Origin: JALZVT01 sp964519335
GTDB taxonomy: Bacteria; Pseudomonadota; Gammaproteobacteria; Pseudomonadales; Azotimanducaceae
DNA: 64,000 nt
Direction of reading: 5' to 3'
NCBI GenBank assembly: GCA_964519335.1
Contig: CAZFIA010000002.1
Span: 1-64,000 of the forward strand
Shown here one piece after another: positions 17,235-25,568 of this stretch (the first letter of the stretch is position 1; each line of letters begins with the position of its first letter). The notes under the pieces are model-generated. The model did not search any database, was not told the origin of the DNA, and worked only from the letters and a program-made list of their open reading frames with translations. Made by a program: the position numbers and the translations under genes.

Positions 17235-17704
17235 TAGAGTTCAGCCGCAAGCTTGTCGAGCAGTTTGCCGTGGGCGGAGGCATCTACGGATTCACCCAGC
17301 ACCTGCTCGGCACCAGCGATAGACAAGGCAGCGACTTGTGCTCGCAACGATTCTTTCGCTCGGTTAACTTCCTGATCGATCTCCGACTGGGCCGATTCTT
17401 TCAGCCGTTCACCTTCAAAGCGCGCATCGGTCTTGGCTTCTTCAATCATGGCATTGGCGCGGGCCCGTGCCTTATCAAGAATGCCTGCTGCTTCGTCTTT
17501 GGCTTTCGCAAGCTCAGCAGCCACCTGGTCTTGAGCCTGAGCCAGGTTCTTTTCGGCACGCTCAGCAGCGGCCAGACCGTCGGCAATGTTCTTCTGACGT
17601 TCGCGCATCGCTTCAACGAGCGGCGGCCAAATATACTTGTAGCATATCCACAGGAACGCAAAAAATGTGATCGTTTGGCCGATCAAGGTAGCGTTAATAT
17701 TCAT
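17234..17704 (-). CDS. atpF: F1Fo ATP synthase b subunit
   Basis: 156 residues. It has one N-terminal transmembrane helix (MNINATLIGQTITFFAFLWICYKYIWPPL, in two parts) followed by a long charged helix rich in Ala, Glu and Lys (AAERAEKNLAQAQDQVAAEL). Two copies form the peripheral stalk that resists rotation. The single gene of b type, without a b' gene, is as expected for gammaproteobacteria. Confidence 0.96.
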   Translation of the reverse strand: MNINATLIGQTITFFAFLWICYKYIWPPLVEAMRERQKNIADGLAAAERAEKNLAQAQDQVAAELAKAKDEAAGILDKARARANAMIEEAKTDARFEGERLKESAQSEIDQEVNRAKESLRAQVAALSIAGAEQVLGESVDASAHGKLLDKLAAEL

Positions 17705-17749
17705 CGCCTAACCTCTTGCAGTGTTTTCAGATCTAATACCTGGTAATTG

Positions 17750-17980
17750 CTATACAGCAAAAACCACGTAGAGCCCGATACCCACAGCGATCATCGGTAC
17801 GGCGTCTACCAGACCCAGTACGATGAAAAGCTGGGTACGCAGCATAGGCAGCAGTTCTGGCTGGCGCGCAACGCCTTCCAGGTACTTGCCGCCAAGCACA
17901 CCTACACCAACCGCGGCGCCGATAGCACCAAGGCCCATGAACAATGCGCCAGCGACGAATTTAAAGACTTCGTTTTCCAT
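17750..17980 (-). CDS. atpE: F1Fo ATP synthase c subunit
   Basis: 76 residues forming two membrane helices. The first carries the glycine-rich GLGAIGAAVGVGVLGGKYLEG motif, the loop has ARQPEL, and the second has LVDAVPMIAVG with the ion-binding Asp. No extra Glu/Ser/Thr sodium-binding signature is visible in helix 1, so the ring is most likely proton-coupled. It forms the rotor ring in the inner membrane. Confidence 0.97.
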   Translation of the reverse strand: MENEVFKFVAGALFMGLGAIGAAVGVGVLGGKYLEGVARQPELLPMLRTQLFIVLGLVDAVPMIAVGIGLYVVFAV

Positions 17981-18046
17981 TTGGATTCTCTCTTTGCCAT
18001 TTTCTGGAATGGATTTTCTGCTTACGGAACTCTTAACCCAGCAACC

Positions 18047-18886
18047 CTAGTGATCTTCGACGTCGTGTGCCTGGGTCATATAGACCACAGTCAAAACGGC
18101 GAAGATGAAGGCCTGCAGGGCAATAATCAAAACGTGGAACAGCGCCCACACAAGCTGAAGGCCACTTGCGAGCAGCGCCCAACCGAGTCCGGCACCAAAC
18201 AGGATCGCGATGAGGATGAAGATCATCTCGCCTGCGTACATGTTGCCGAACAATCGAAGACCCAGTGAGATGGGTTTGGCGATTAGGGTGACACCCTCAA
18301 GAAACAGATTGAGCGGAGCCAACCACTTGGGGAACGGGTGGAATGCAAGTTCTGCGAAGAACCCGCCGACACCCTTGTGCTGGATACTGTAGTAGATAAT
18401 GAAGCCAAAAATAGTCAGCGCGACCGCCATCGTGATGTTGGGGTCGGTGCTGGGCACGACTTTCATATAAGGGATGCCAATAGCGCTCGCAAAGGAGGGA
18501 ATCCAATCTACTGGAATCAGGTCCATGGTGTTCATGAACAGCACCCACACAAAGATTGTGAGGGCCATGGGCGCAATGAGCGGGTTATTGTGGGTGAAGA
18601 TCGTGCCAACGGTGTCGTCGATAAACTCGACCACCATTTCGATACCGTTTTGAAAATTACCCGGGACATCTGAGGTGGCGGCTTTGGCGGCCTTATTGAA
18701 CAGCCAAAGGAACAGGCCACCGAGCAACAACGACCAACCCATAGTGTCGAGATTGATGGCCCAAAACCCCATCTCGCCCGCTTCTGTGGTGCTATGAGCG
18801 ATTCCCCAGCCATTTACCGGGTGATTCCCGAAGGTGAGATTCGTTAGGTGGTGTTCAATGTACTCAGCGGATGTTTCGCCTGACAT
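18047..18886 (-). CDS. atpB: F1Fo ATP synthase a subunit
   Basis: 279 residues with five to six membrane helices. The functional Arg is in the helix reading AKPISLGLRLFGNMYAGEMIF, and the C-terminal helix holds GLQLVWALFHVLIIALQAFIFAVL. It provides the two proton half-channels against the c-ring. The N terminus has a family-typical SAEYIEHHLTNL segment. It follows atpI by 17 bp. Confidence 0.97.
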   Translation of the reverse strand: MSGETSAEYIEHHLTNLTFGNHPVNGWGIAHSTTEAGEMGFWAINLDTMGWSLLLGGLFLWLFNKAAKAATSDVPGNFQNGIEMVVEFIDDTVGTIFTHNNPLIAPMALTIFVWVLFMNTMDLIPVDWIPSFASAIGIPYMKVVPSTDPNITMAVALTIFGFIIYYSIQHKGVGGFFAELAFHPFPKWLAPLNLFLEGVTLIAKPISLGLRLFGNMYAGEMIFILIAILFGAGLGWALLASGLQLVWALFHVLIIALQAFIFAVLTVVYMTQAHDVEDH

Positions 18887-18903
18887 ACCCTGCGCCTATC
18901 TAT

Positions 18904-19332
18904 CTATTGATCGAGCCGCGGCGCTCGAGCCAGTTGCTGCGGTGCTAAAAACGGTGGCACCAATGCAGCGGTTAAAACGGTCCCCACCAGGCCACTTAAA
19001 AAGGCGACCATGGGCGGTTTGAACCAGGTGAGCGCCAATGCTGCGGCGCCTGCCGTCGTCAGAAACTTGAGTAGGGAAAGAGCCAGTATCCGCGTCGAAC
19101 TCTCACTCGTCGCCTCTGCTGCTCCGGACCCTGTCACTCGCCAGGCCAACCAGCCGTTGGGCAACACTACAATCAGTGCTCCCAACCCAGCCGCCAGACC
19201 GGTCTCCAGACCACCAGCGATTCCTGCCGCCATAGTGATCAGCAACCCCACCACAAGTTGAGCAAGTACGATGCGATAAGGCACCGAGATCCGATTCAAA
19301 GTCGCCGTCAGGGGCGGAGAAAATCCTGACAT
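18904..19332 (-). CDS. atpI: ATP synthase protein I
   Basis: 142 residues with about four hydrophobic helices. The sequence between residues 20 and 70 (VLAQLVVGLLITMAAGIAGG, then an LGALIVVLPNGWLAWR segment) matches the AtpI family, a non-stoichiometric protein thought to help assemble the c-ring. It is the first gene of the atp operon. A good sigma70-like promoter lies about 30 bp upstream, so the atp operon can be transcribed independently of parAB. Confidence 0.88.
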   Translation of the reverse strand: MSGFSPPLTATLNRISVPYRIVLAQLVVGLLITMAAGIAGGLETGLAAGLGALIVVLPNGWLAWRVTGSGAAEATSESSTRILALSLLKFLTTAGAAALALTWFKPPMVAFLSGLVGTVLTAALVPPFLAPQQLARAPRLDQ

Positions 19333-19361
19333 AATTTGGCTGCCGTTCGTTGGCGGCGCAC

Positions 19362-19390
19362 AGTATAGAGACGGGTATCACAAGCTTCAA
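19362..19390 (-). promoter_or_regulatory. Predicted sigma70 promoter of the atp operon
   Basis: On the minus strand TTGAAG (19390-19385) and TATACT (19367-19362) are separated by exactly 17 bases. The -10 box ends 30 bases before the atpI start, leaving a short leader. Four of six -35 and five of six -10 positions match consensus. Confidence 0.6.
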
Positions 19391-19441
19391 TTGCGGGCGC
19401 AACGAAAAAACGGCACGACGCAGCCTATTTCTAACTCGTCT

Positions 19442-19541
19442 NNNNNNNNNNNNNNNNNNNNNNNNNNNNNNNNNNNNNNNNNNNNNNNNNNNNNNNNNNN
19501 NNNNNNNNNNNNNNNNNNNNNNNNNNNNNNNNNNNNNNNNN
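19442..19541. other. 100-N scaffold gap (atpI-parB spacer)
   Basis: Exactly 100 N. The 13 bases TTCTAACTCGTCT end the left contig (19429-19441) and also begin the right contig (19542-19554). This suggests the contigs overlap and little or nothing is missing. Confidence 0.95.
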
Positions 19542-19570
19542 TTCTAACTCGTCTCTATCGCTTCAGAAGA

Positions 19571-20566
19571 TTAGTTCAGATGACCAAGAATGCCATCCAA
19601 TTCCGCAAGGCTTGAGTAGCCAATAACCAGCTTACCCTTGCCGCCAGACGCCTGCTCGATTGACACCGGAGCACCAAGTTTCTCGCTGAGCTGCTGCTCC
19701 AGGCGCTGGGTATCTGGGTCTTTGGCTTGTTTTCTGGACGCCGCGGCTGACTTCTTCGAGGGTGCGGTAAGGGCGCCAACCCTGCGCTCAGTTTCTCGAA
19801 CCGTCAGCGACTTGTCTGCCACCTCACGAGCCAGAGCATCCTGGTCCGCGGGCTCGAGAGACAGCAGTGCCCGGGCGTGGCCCATTTCTATTTCTCCCCG
19901 TTCGAGCAACGTGCGGGCCGTTGGCGCCAGATTCAAAAGCCGCAGCATATTGCCAACGGTCGCTCGATTTTTGCCCAGGGTATCTGCTAGTTCTTGCTGT
20001 GTGAGCTCAAATTCGTCACGCAACCGCTGCATGGCCAGGGCTTCTTCAAGGGGGTTCAGGTCTTCGCGCTGAATGTTCTCAATGAGTGCCATGGCCATGG
20101 CCTGCTCATCTTCGATTTCACGAACAATACTTGGTACAGCGTGCAATCCGGCCCGTTGGGCCGCCCGCCAGCGACGCTCGCCAGCAACTATTTCGTAGCC
20201 ACCGGTTAGCCTGGGGCGCAACACGATCGGTTGCATAAGCCCCTGGCTCTTTATCGAAGCCGCCAAATCATCGAGCGCGGCCTCATCAAAGTGTCGTCGC
20301 GGCTGAAACTGGCCGCGAAAAATCTGATCGACAGGCACCTCAGCAAAGCCATCTGCCTTTGTTTTTGCTTGCCCGGATGACTCTTCTGCAACGGCCGAAG
20401 TGTTCGAGTCCGAGCCTGCCTGCAAACCAATCGCGTCTCGCTGAGCCAGTGCGTCTTTTGCGCCTAGCGCTTCAAGCGCATCTTCACGGGTTGGAATGGG
20501 TTGCGGCTCTGCACTGCCCGCCAGCAGCGCATCCAATCCTCGACCCAGGCCGCGCCTCTTGCTCAT
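19571..20566 (-). CDS. parB: Chromosome partition protein ParB
   Basis: 331 residues. The N-terminal peptide MSKRRGLGRGLDALLAG is the conserved ParA-stimulating arm; the CTP-binding ParB/Srx fold carries GERRWRA at 129-135; the helix-turn-helix follows with LTQQELADTLGKNRATVGNMLRL; the C terminus is a dimer domain. It loads onto parS sites and spreads as a CTP-dependent clamp. Two perfect parS sites are present in this window, inside recF about 13 kb away. Its start overlaps the parA stop by four bases. Confidence 0.96.
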   Translation of the reverse strand: MSKRRGLGRGLDALLAGSAEPQPIPTREDALEALGAKDALAQRDAIGLQAGSDSNTSAVAEESSGQAKTKADGFAEVPVDQIFRGQFQPRRHFDEAALDDLAASIKSQGLMQPIVLRPRLTGGYEIVAGERRWRAAQRAGLHAVPSIVREIEDEQAMAMALIENIQREDLNPLEEALAMQRLRDEFELTQQELADTLGKNRATVGNMLRLLNLAPTARTLLERGEIEMGHARALLSLEPADQDALAREVADKSLTVRETERRVGALTAPSKKSAAASRKQAKDPDTQRLEQQLSEKLGAPVSIEQASGGKGKLVIGYSSLAELDGILGHLN

Positions 20567-21408
20567 ATCGATTCCGCCGGTGTTGATTTTTCGTGCAGTG
20601 CTCGCTGGGCTTCTTGCTCAGCTCTTTTTTCAGCTCTTTTTTCAGAGAGGCGCCGGCGCTTTTTGCGAAGTTCTTCGGCGAGCGCCTGATAGGCCACCGA
20701 GCCCCGGGACAGGCGATCATAGTAGAGCACTGGCTCACCGTGACTGGGTGCTTCTGCCAACCGGATATTGCGGGGGATAACGGTACGAAAGACATCATCT
20801 CCAAAGTGATTGATCAGCTGCCTGGACACGTCCCGCGTGAGGCTGTTGCGAGGATCATACATCGTGCGCAGGATGCCCTCCAAAGCAAGCTCCGGGTTCG
20901 CGGCTTGACGAACCCCAGCGATGGTTTCGAGCAAAGCGGTTAAGCCCTCAAGCGCATAGTATTCGCACTGCATGGGAACAAGCACACCGTTGGCAGCCAC
21001 CAGCGCATTCAAGGTTAGAACATTCAGCGACGGTGGACAGTCGATCACAACGTAGTCGTATTTCAACGCAATAGGCGTGAGCCTTTCCTGCAGCCGTTTT
21101 TCGCGCGACGTCTGCTGCATGAGTTCAATCTCTACCGCCGTTAGATCTGTATTTGACGGCATCAGATCAAAGTTTGGTTTTACGTTAAAGATGACATCAG
21201 CAGGCGGCTTGTTGTCCATCATCCAGTCATAGATGTTCAGCTCAATCCCGTTCTTGTCACAGCCACAGCCCATGGTGGCATTGCCCTGAGGATCTAGATC
21301 GATAAGCAATACGCGTTCACCGTGAGCGGCCAATGAGGCGCCGAGGTTTACACTGGTGGTTGTTTTCCCAACACCCCCCTTCTGATTCGCGATAGCTATA
21401 ACGTGCAT
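20563..21408 (-). CDS. parA: Chromosome partition ATPase ParA (Soj)
   Basis: 281 residues. Deviant Walker A KGGVGKTT (10-17), Walker A' in LLIDLDPQGNAT and Walker B in YVVIDCPPSL are intact. This is the short chromosomal Soj type without an N-terminal DNA-binding domain. It forms the nucleoid-bound gradient that moves ParB-parS complexes. The C-terminal tail (about residues 245-281) is unusually charged and contains two direct copies of a 12-bp unit encoding the KRAE repeat. The gene sits between rsmG and parB as in most gammaproteobacteria. Confidence 0.96.
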   Translation of the reverse strand: MHVIAIANQKGGVGKTTTSVNLGASLAAHGERVLLIDLDPQGNATMGCGCDKNGIELNIYDWMMDNKPPADVIFNVKPNFDLMPSNTDLTAVEIELMQQTSREKRLQERLTPIALKYDYVVIDCPPSLNVLTLNALVAANGVLVPMQCEYYALEGLTALLETIAGVRQAANPELALEGILRTMYDPRNSLTRDVSRQLINHFGDDVFRTVIPRNIRLAEAPSHGEPVLYYDRLSRGSVAYQALAEELRKKRRRLSEKRAEKRAEQEAQRALHEKSTPAESI

Positions 21409-21441
21409 GTTGATCTCTGTTTGTTCCGGGGTCAGGTCGCT

Positions 21442-22035
21442 TTAAGTTGAACGGCGCCGCCGCAGCCGAACGGTTCCGCGGGTCTCGCTGCCCCCGTGAG
21501 CCTCTGGGCTACTCTCATCTGGCCACCATTCTACATCGACGTTGGCCGGGAGTTGTTCTCTGGTTTGTGGTCCGCACGCCACTAGCAGCTCGCCTTCGGC
21601 CGCTAGCAGGTGTTTAACCTGATCCCACAGCAGATCAGGCGGGGCGACCGCCCTGGCGCACACCACCGCAAATTCAGCGGGGATCGGGTCGTTGGTTGCG
21701 GCTGCCGGTAGGGCCTGATCAAGCTCGAGATCTCGGGAAAAGTCGCCGCACAGAGTGTACACATTGGCAAGCTCAAGCTCCGCGATCACCTGATTGAGAA
21801 ATCGAACCTTGCGCTCGCTGCGATCAAGCAGCAGGTAATTGCGCCCACTATCAACGATTCCCAGCACCATACCGGGTAGGCCACCGCCGGTGCCTACGTC
21901 GAGCAACCAGGGCGCCTGTTTAACCTGCGGCAAACAGCCATACAGAAACAGGGCGTCCTGAATGTGACGGGTCCATAGATTGCCAATGTCTCGTCGGCCT
22001 ACCAGATTGATTTTTTTGTTCCAGCGCCCAAGCAA
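21442..22035 (-). CDS. rsmG: 16S rRNA (guanine527-N7)-methyltransferase, start unresolved
   Basis: RsmG (GidB) methylates G527 of 16S rRNA using SAM. The motif LLDVGTGGGLPGMVLGI and the downstream YLLLDRSERKVRFL are diagnostic. The frame from the TTG at 22035 gives only 197 residues and starts inside a conserved helix (LLGRWNKKINLVGRRD). Reading back in the same frame, codons 22110-22036 encode a plausible family N terminus (HTGLIAYAELL), but no ATG, GTG or TTG occurs before the in-frame stop at 22141-22143. An ATC at 22110 lies six bases after a GGAG. Either a rare start is used or a frameshift error is present. Confidence 0.88.
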   Translation of the reverse strand: MLGRWNKKINLVGRRDIGNLWTRHIQDALFLYGCLPQVKQAPWLLDVGTGGGLPGMVLGIVDSGRNYLLLDRSERKVRFLNQVIAELELANVYTLCGDFSRDLELDQALPAAATNDPIPAEFAVVCARAVAPPDLLWDQVKHLLAAEGELLVACGPQTREQLPANVDVEWWPDESSPEAHGGSETRGTVRLRRRRST

Positions 22036-22099
22036 CTCTGCGTAGGCAATAAGCCCGGTGTGCTCTCTGGGTTCGAATCCATCGGGCAGTCGAACACCA

Positions 22100-24028
22100 T
22101 CAGGCCTGATGTTGATCTCCGAGCTTTTTGGCGTGAACCATTAACAGCGAAAGCGCCGCCGGCGTAATGCCCGGCACTCGCGCCGCACGGGCAAGGCTTG
22201 CCGGTCGCGTGTCTTCAAGCTTTTCGCGCAGCTCGTTGGAAAGGCCCTCTATAGACGCATAGTCGATGCGTTCCGGCAGGCGAATACTCTCGTGGCGTTT
22301 CACCCGGGCGATCTCGTCGTCCTGGCGCTTGATGTAGCCGGCGTACTTTATTTCTATGCCGGCCTGCTCCAATGCCCGGGAGTCGAGATCAGCTCCCAGA
22401 TCAGAAGGGGGGACCAAACTGCTCAATGCCCGCGCACTGACCTTCGGCCGCTTTAGGAATTCTGCGGCGGTCTGGGATTTGCTCACTCGCTCGCCGCTGG
22501 CCGCCTCAAGCGTTTTTGCCTGTTCTGTATCAGGGTTCACGCGAGTTGATTCAAGTAGCCGAGTCGTTTCATCAACCGCTGCGCGCTCCTGAAGAAACTG
22601 TTCGTGCTGCTGGCTTGTGACCAGGCCGAGCTTGAAGCCCTGGGGAGTAAGGCGTAAATCAGCGTTGTCTTCGCGCAGCCGCAACCGGTATTCCGCGCGA
22701 GAAGTGAACATTCTGTAGGGTTCGTTAGTGCCCAGGTTGATCAGGTCGTCGACAAGTACGCCAATGTAGGCCTCATCGCGACGCGGGCACCAAACCGACT
22801 GGCCATCGACTTTTAGAGCAGCGTTGGTACCCGCAAGCAAACCCTGGGCCGCGGCTTCTTCGTAGCCCGTAGTGCCGTTTATCTGGCCGGCGAAAAACAA
22901 TCCGCCAATCACCTTGGTCTCTAGCGAATAGTGCAGATCCTGCGGATCGAAGTAGTCGTACTCAATAGCGTAGCCCGGTCGCGTTATGTGCGCTTTTTCA
23001 AACCCCTTGATGCTGCGAACAAACTTCATCTGCACATCAAACGGCAGGCTGGTAGAGATTCCGTTGGGATACAGCTCGTTGGCGGTTAAGCCTTCGGGCT
23101 CAACAAATATCTGGTGCTCATCTCTATCGGCAAAGCGTACGACTTTGTCTTCGATAGAGGGGCAGTACCGAGGACCGGTGCCTTCTATTTTTCCTGAGTA
23201 CAGCGGCGAGCGGTCCAGGCCATCGCTGATGTGCTGATGCGTGTTTTTGTTGGTATAGGTGATGTGACAGGGCACCTGAGTCGGATGGTCGTCCGCGTTC
23301 GAAAACTTCGACATCGTTGGGCGTGGTTCATCGCCCGGTTGCTCCTGCATGACTGAAAAATCGACCGATCGGGCATCAATGCGCGGTGGCGTTCCGGTTT
23401 TCAGCCGTCCAACGTTCAGCGGCAACGCGCGCAATCGATCGGCAAGGGCATTGGAGGGAGCATCCCCTGCCCTACCGCCTTGATGCTTTTCGAGTCCAAT
23501 GTGAATCTTGCCACCAAGAAAGGTGCCTGTTGTGAGCACAACCGCCGGCGCGGAAAAGACAAGCCCCATCTGGGTAACGACTCCGGTAACGGATTCGTTC
23601 TTTACTTCCAGATCAACCACGCTTTGCTGAAACACCTGGAGGTTGGGTTGGGCCTCGATAAAGCCGCGCGCGGCGTTGCGATAAAGCACCCGATCCGCCT
23701 GAGCGCGGGTAGCCCGGACGGCAGGGCCCTTGCGGGCATTAAGCACCCGAAATTGTATGCCAGCCTGATCCGTTGCCCGGCCCATCATGCCGCCAAGCGC
23801 ATCGATTTCTCGCACCAGATGGCTCTTGCCTATGCCACCGATGGCTGGATTGCAGGACATTTGGCCGATAGTGTCGATCGACTGGGTAAGTAACAACGTC
23901 GACGCACCCAGCCGGGCCGCCGCTAGCGCAGCTTCACAGCCAGCATGCCCCCCGCCGATAACAATGACGTCAAACTGATCGGGATGGCGCAACGGATTGG
24001 TTGTAGGTAGGTCGTTCATCCAGGCCAT
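22100..24028 (-). CDS. mnmG: tRNA cmnm5U34 synthesis protein MnmG (GidA)
   Basis: 642 residues. The FAD-binding dinucleotide fold is at the N terminus (VIVIGGGHAGCEAALAAARLG). The GidA signatures SCNPAIGGIGKSHLVREIDALGG and the TGYEEAAAQGLLAGTNAAL segment are intact, and the C-terminal MnmE-interacting helices are present. With MnmE it installs the carboxymethylaminomethyl group on U34 of several tRNAs. The start could also be the ATG three codons in (24019). Its 3' end overlaps the likely N-terminal coding part of rsmG. Confidence 0.96.
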   Translation of the reverse strand: MAWMNDLPTTNPLRHPDQFDVIVIGGGHAGCEAALAAARLGASTLLLTQSIDTIGQMSCNPAIGGIGKSHLVREIDALGGMMGRATDQAGIQFRVLNARKGPAVRATRAQADRVLYRNAARGFIEAQPNLQVFQQSVVDLEVKNESVTGVVTQMGLVFSAPAVVLTTGTFLGGKIHIGLEKHQGGRAGDAPSNALADRLRALPLNVGRLKTGTPPRIDARSVDFSVMQEQPGDEPRPTMSKFSNADDHPTQVPCHITYTNKNTHQHISDGLDRSPLYSGKIEGTGPRYCPSIEDKVVRFADRDEHQIFVEPEGLTANELYPNGISTSLPFDVQMKFVRSIKGFEKAHITRPGYAIEYDYFDPQDLHYSLETKVIGGLFFAGQINGTTGYEEAAAQGLLAGTNAALKVDGQSVWCPRRDEAYIGVLVDDLINLGTNEPYRMFTSRAEYRLRLREDNADLRLTPQGFKLGLVTSQQHEQFLQERAAVDETTRLLESTRVNPDTEQAKTLEAASGERVSKSQTAAEFLKRPKVSARALSSLVPPSDLGADLDSRALEQAGIEIKYAGYIKRQDDEIARVKRHESIRLPERIDYASIEGLSNELREKLEDTRPASLARAARVPGITPAALSLLMVHAKKLGDQHQA

Positions 24029-24072
24029 TATAGGGGCATAACCCGGCGGGAATCGCTCACCAGAGCAAGGTC

Positions 24073-25557
24073 CTATTTACCGATACAAAAACTGCCGAAG
24101 ATCTCACCCAACAACTCATCTGTGGTGACTTCTCCACAGACCGAGCCAAGCTCAGCCTGGGCATGGCGCAGGTGTTCCGCCACCAGCTCGGCACCCAGTT
24201 GCGACTGGATTCCGGCCTGCGCCTCCATTAATCCCGCAAGACATTCTTTGAGCGCATGCAAATGGCGGCTTCGGGCGCTGAACACATCAGTACCGCTGAT
24301 ACCCTCTCCCGCCGCCATAGAACTGCCGTTCAACAGCCCGACCAAATGTTCGGTCAGCTGCTGCATGCCTTCGCCCGTTTTTGCCGACACTCGCAGTGTC
24401 GACGAACTGTAAGTAAGCGCTAACTTATCCATAGCCTTACTAGAGGCTATACCATGGGACGAACTTTCACTTGAATAACCAGCCGCCGACGCGTCCTGAC
24501 AATCGAGCTTGTTTGCAACAATGACCAGTGCGGGTGTTGCCGCAAACTGCGCAGGCTGTACCGAACGTTCACTCAACAACCACTGAGAAAGAAACTCGAG
24601 AGTCTCGGGTGCAGAGAGGTCATGCACCGCAACTATTAAATCGGCGTCCTGTGCCGCCGTCTGCGCCCGCCGCACCCCTTCCGCCTCGATTAGATCGCTC
24701 GTTTCTCGCATGCCTGCCGTGTCGACGAGCTCAACCGGAATCCCCTCGAGCAGCACCTGCTCGCGCACTAAATCTCGCGTCGTCCCGGCAACGGGGGTCA
24801 CGATCGCCCGATCCTCACCGCAGAGGCTATTCAACACACTGGATTTTCCAACGTTGGGCGCACCAACCAGTACTACTCGGGCGCCTTCTGTCAGCCGAAC
24901 CCCAGAGCGCGTGCGCTCCACAATCCGCCCAACGGCTGTGATGAGATCGGCAAGCGCGCTGGTGACGCCTGGCGCCGAAAGTAACTCGATATCTTCGTCG
25001 GGGAAGTCGATGGCTGCCTCAACCTGCACTCGCAATGCGACGAGGTCTGCGGAAAGCTGATTCATCAGCGCAGAGAAGTCACCCTGGAGAGAGCGGACGG
25101 CGGCCTGCGCTGATTCGGCGCTGGCTGCGTTAATCAGATCGGCAACGGCCTCGGCCTGAACCAGATCCATTTTGCCGTTGAGATAGGCGCGCTCACTAAA
25201 CTCGCCAGGCCGAGCAATGCGCGCACCCGCAGCGATTGCCGCCTGAACGATGCGATCAAGAACAACAGGTGAGCCATGACCCTGCAGTTCAGCGACATCT
25301 TCGCCGGTGAAAGACGCAGGCCCTGGAAAACACAAACACAACCCACTATCGAGTGCTTCACCGGCAGGCGTTCGAAACGAACAAAAGACCGCCGCCCTGG
25401 ATTCGAGTGGTTCGGTTTTGCCGCAGAGCGTCCGAGCGATATGAAGGGCACTTGGGCCCGATAACCGAACCACGCCTACACCACCTCGCCCCGGCGCAGA
25501 GGCAATCGCCACAATAGTATCGGTATCGAGGCTTTGTGGAGTGGTCGGCGACGACAT
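24073..25557 (-). CDS. mnmE: tRNA modification GTPase MnmE (TrmE)
   Basis: 494 residues. The N-terminal formyl-THF-binding domain starts DTIVAIASAPGRGGVGVVRLSG. The inserted G domain has G1 GAPNVGKS, G2 GTTRD, G3 DTAG and G4 NKLD. The C terminus ends FGSFCIGK with the catalytic Cys. It partners MnmG in wobble-uridine modification. The G-domain insertion after NKLD is slightly long and Ser-rich (YSSESSSHGIASS). It is 11 bp from yidC. Confidence 0.96.
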   Translation of the reverse strand: MSSPTTPQSLDTDTIVAIASAPGRGGVGVVRLSGPSALHIARTLCGKTEPLESRAAVFCSFRTPAGEALDSGLCLCFPGPASFTGEDVAELQGHGSPVVLDRIVQAAIAAGARIARPGEFSERAYLNGKMDLVQAEAVADLINAASAESAQAAVRSLQGDFSALMNQLSADLVALRVQVEAAIDFPDEDIELLSAPGVTSALADLITAVGRIVERTRSGVRLTEGARVVLVGAPNVGKSSVLNSLCGEDRAIVTPVAGTTRDLVREQVLLEGIPVELVDTAGMRETSDLIEAEGVRRAQTAAQDADLIVAVHDLSAPETLEFLSQWLLSERSVQPAQFAATPALVIVANKLDCQDASAAGYSSESSSHGIASSKAMDKLALTYSSSTLRVSAKTGEGMQQLTEHLVGLLNGSSMAAGEGISGTDVFSARSRHLHALKECLAGLMEAQAGIQSQLGAELVAEHLRHAQAELGSVCGEVTTDELLGEIFGSFCIGK

Positions 25558-25568
25558 CGAGCGCTACA

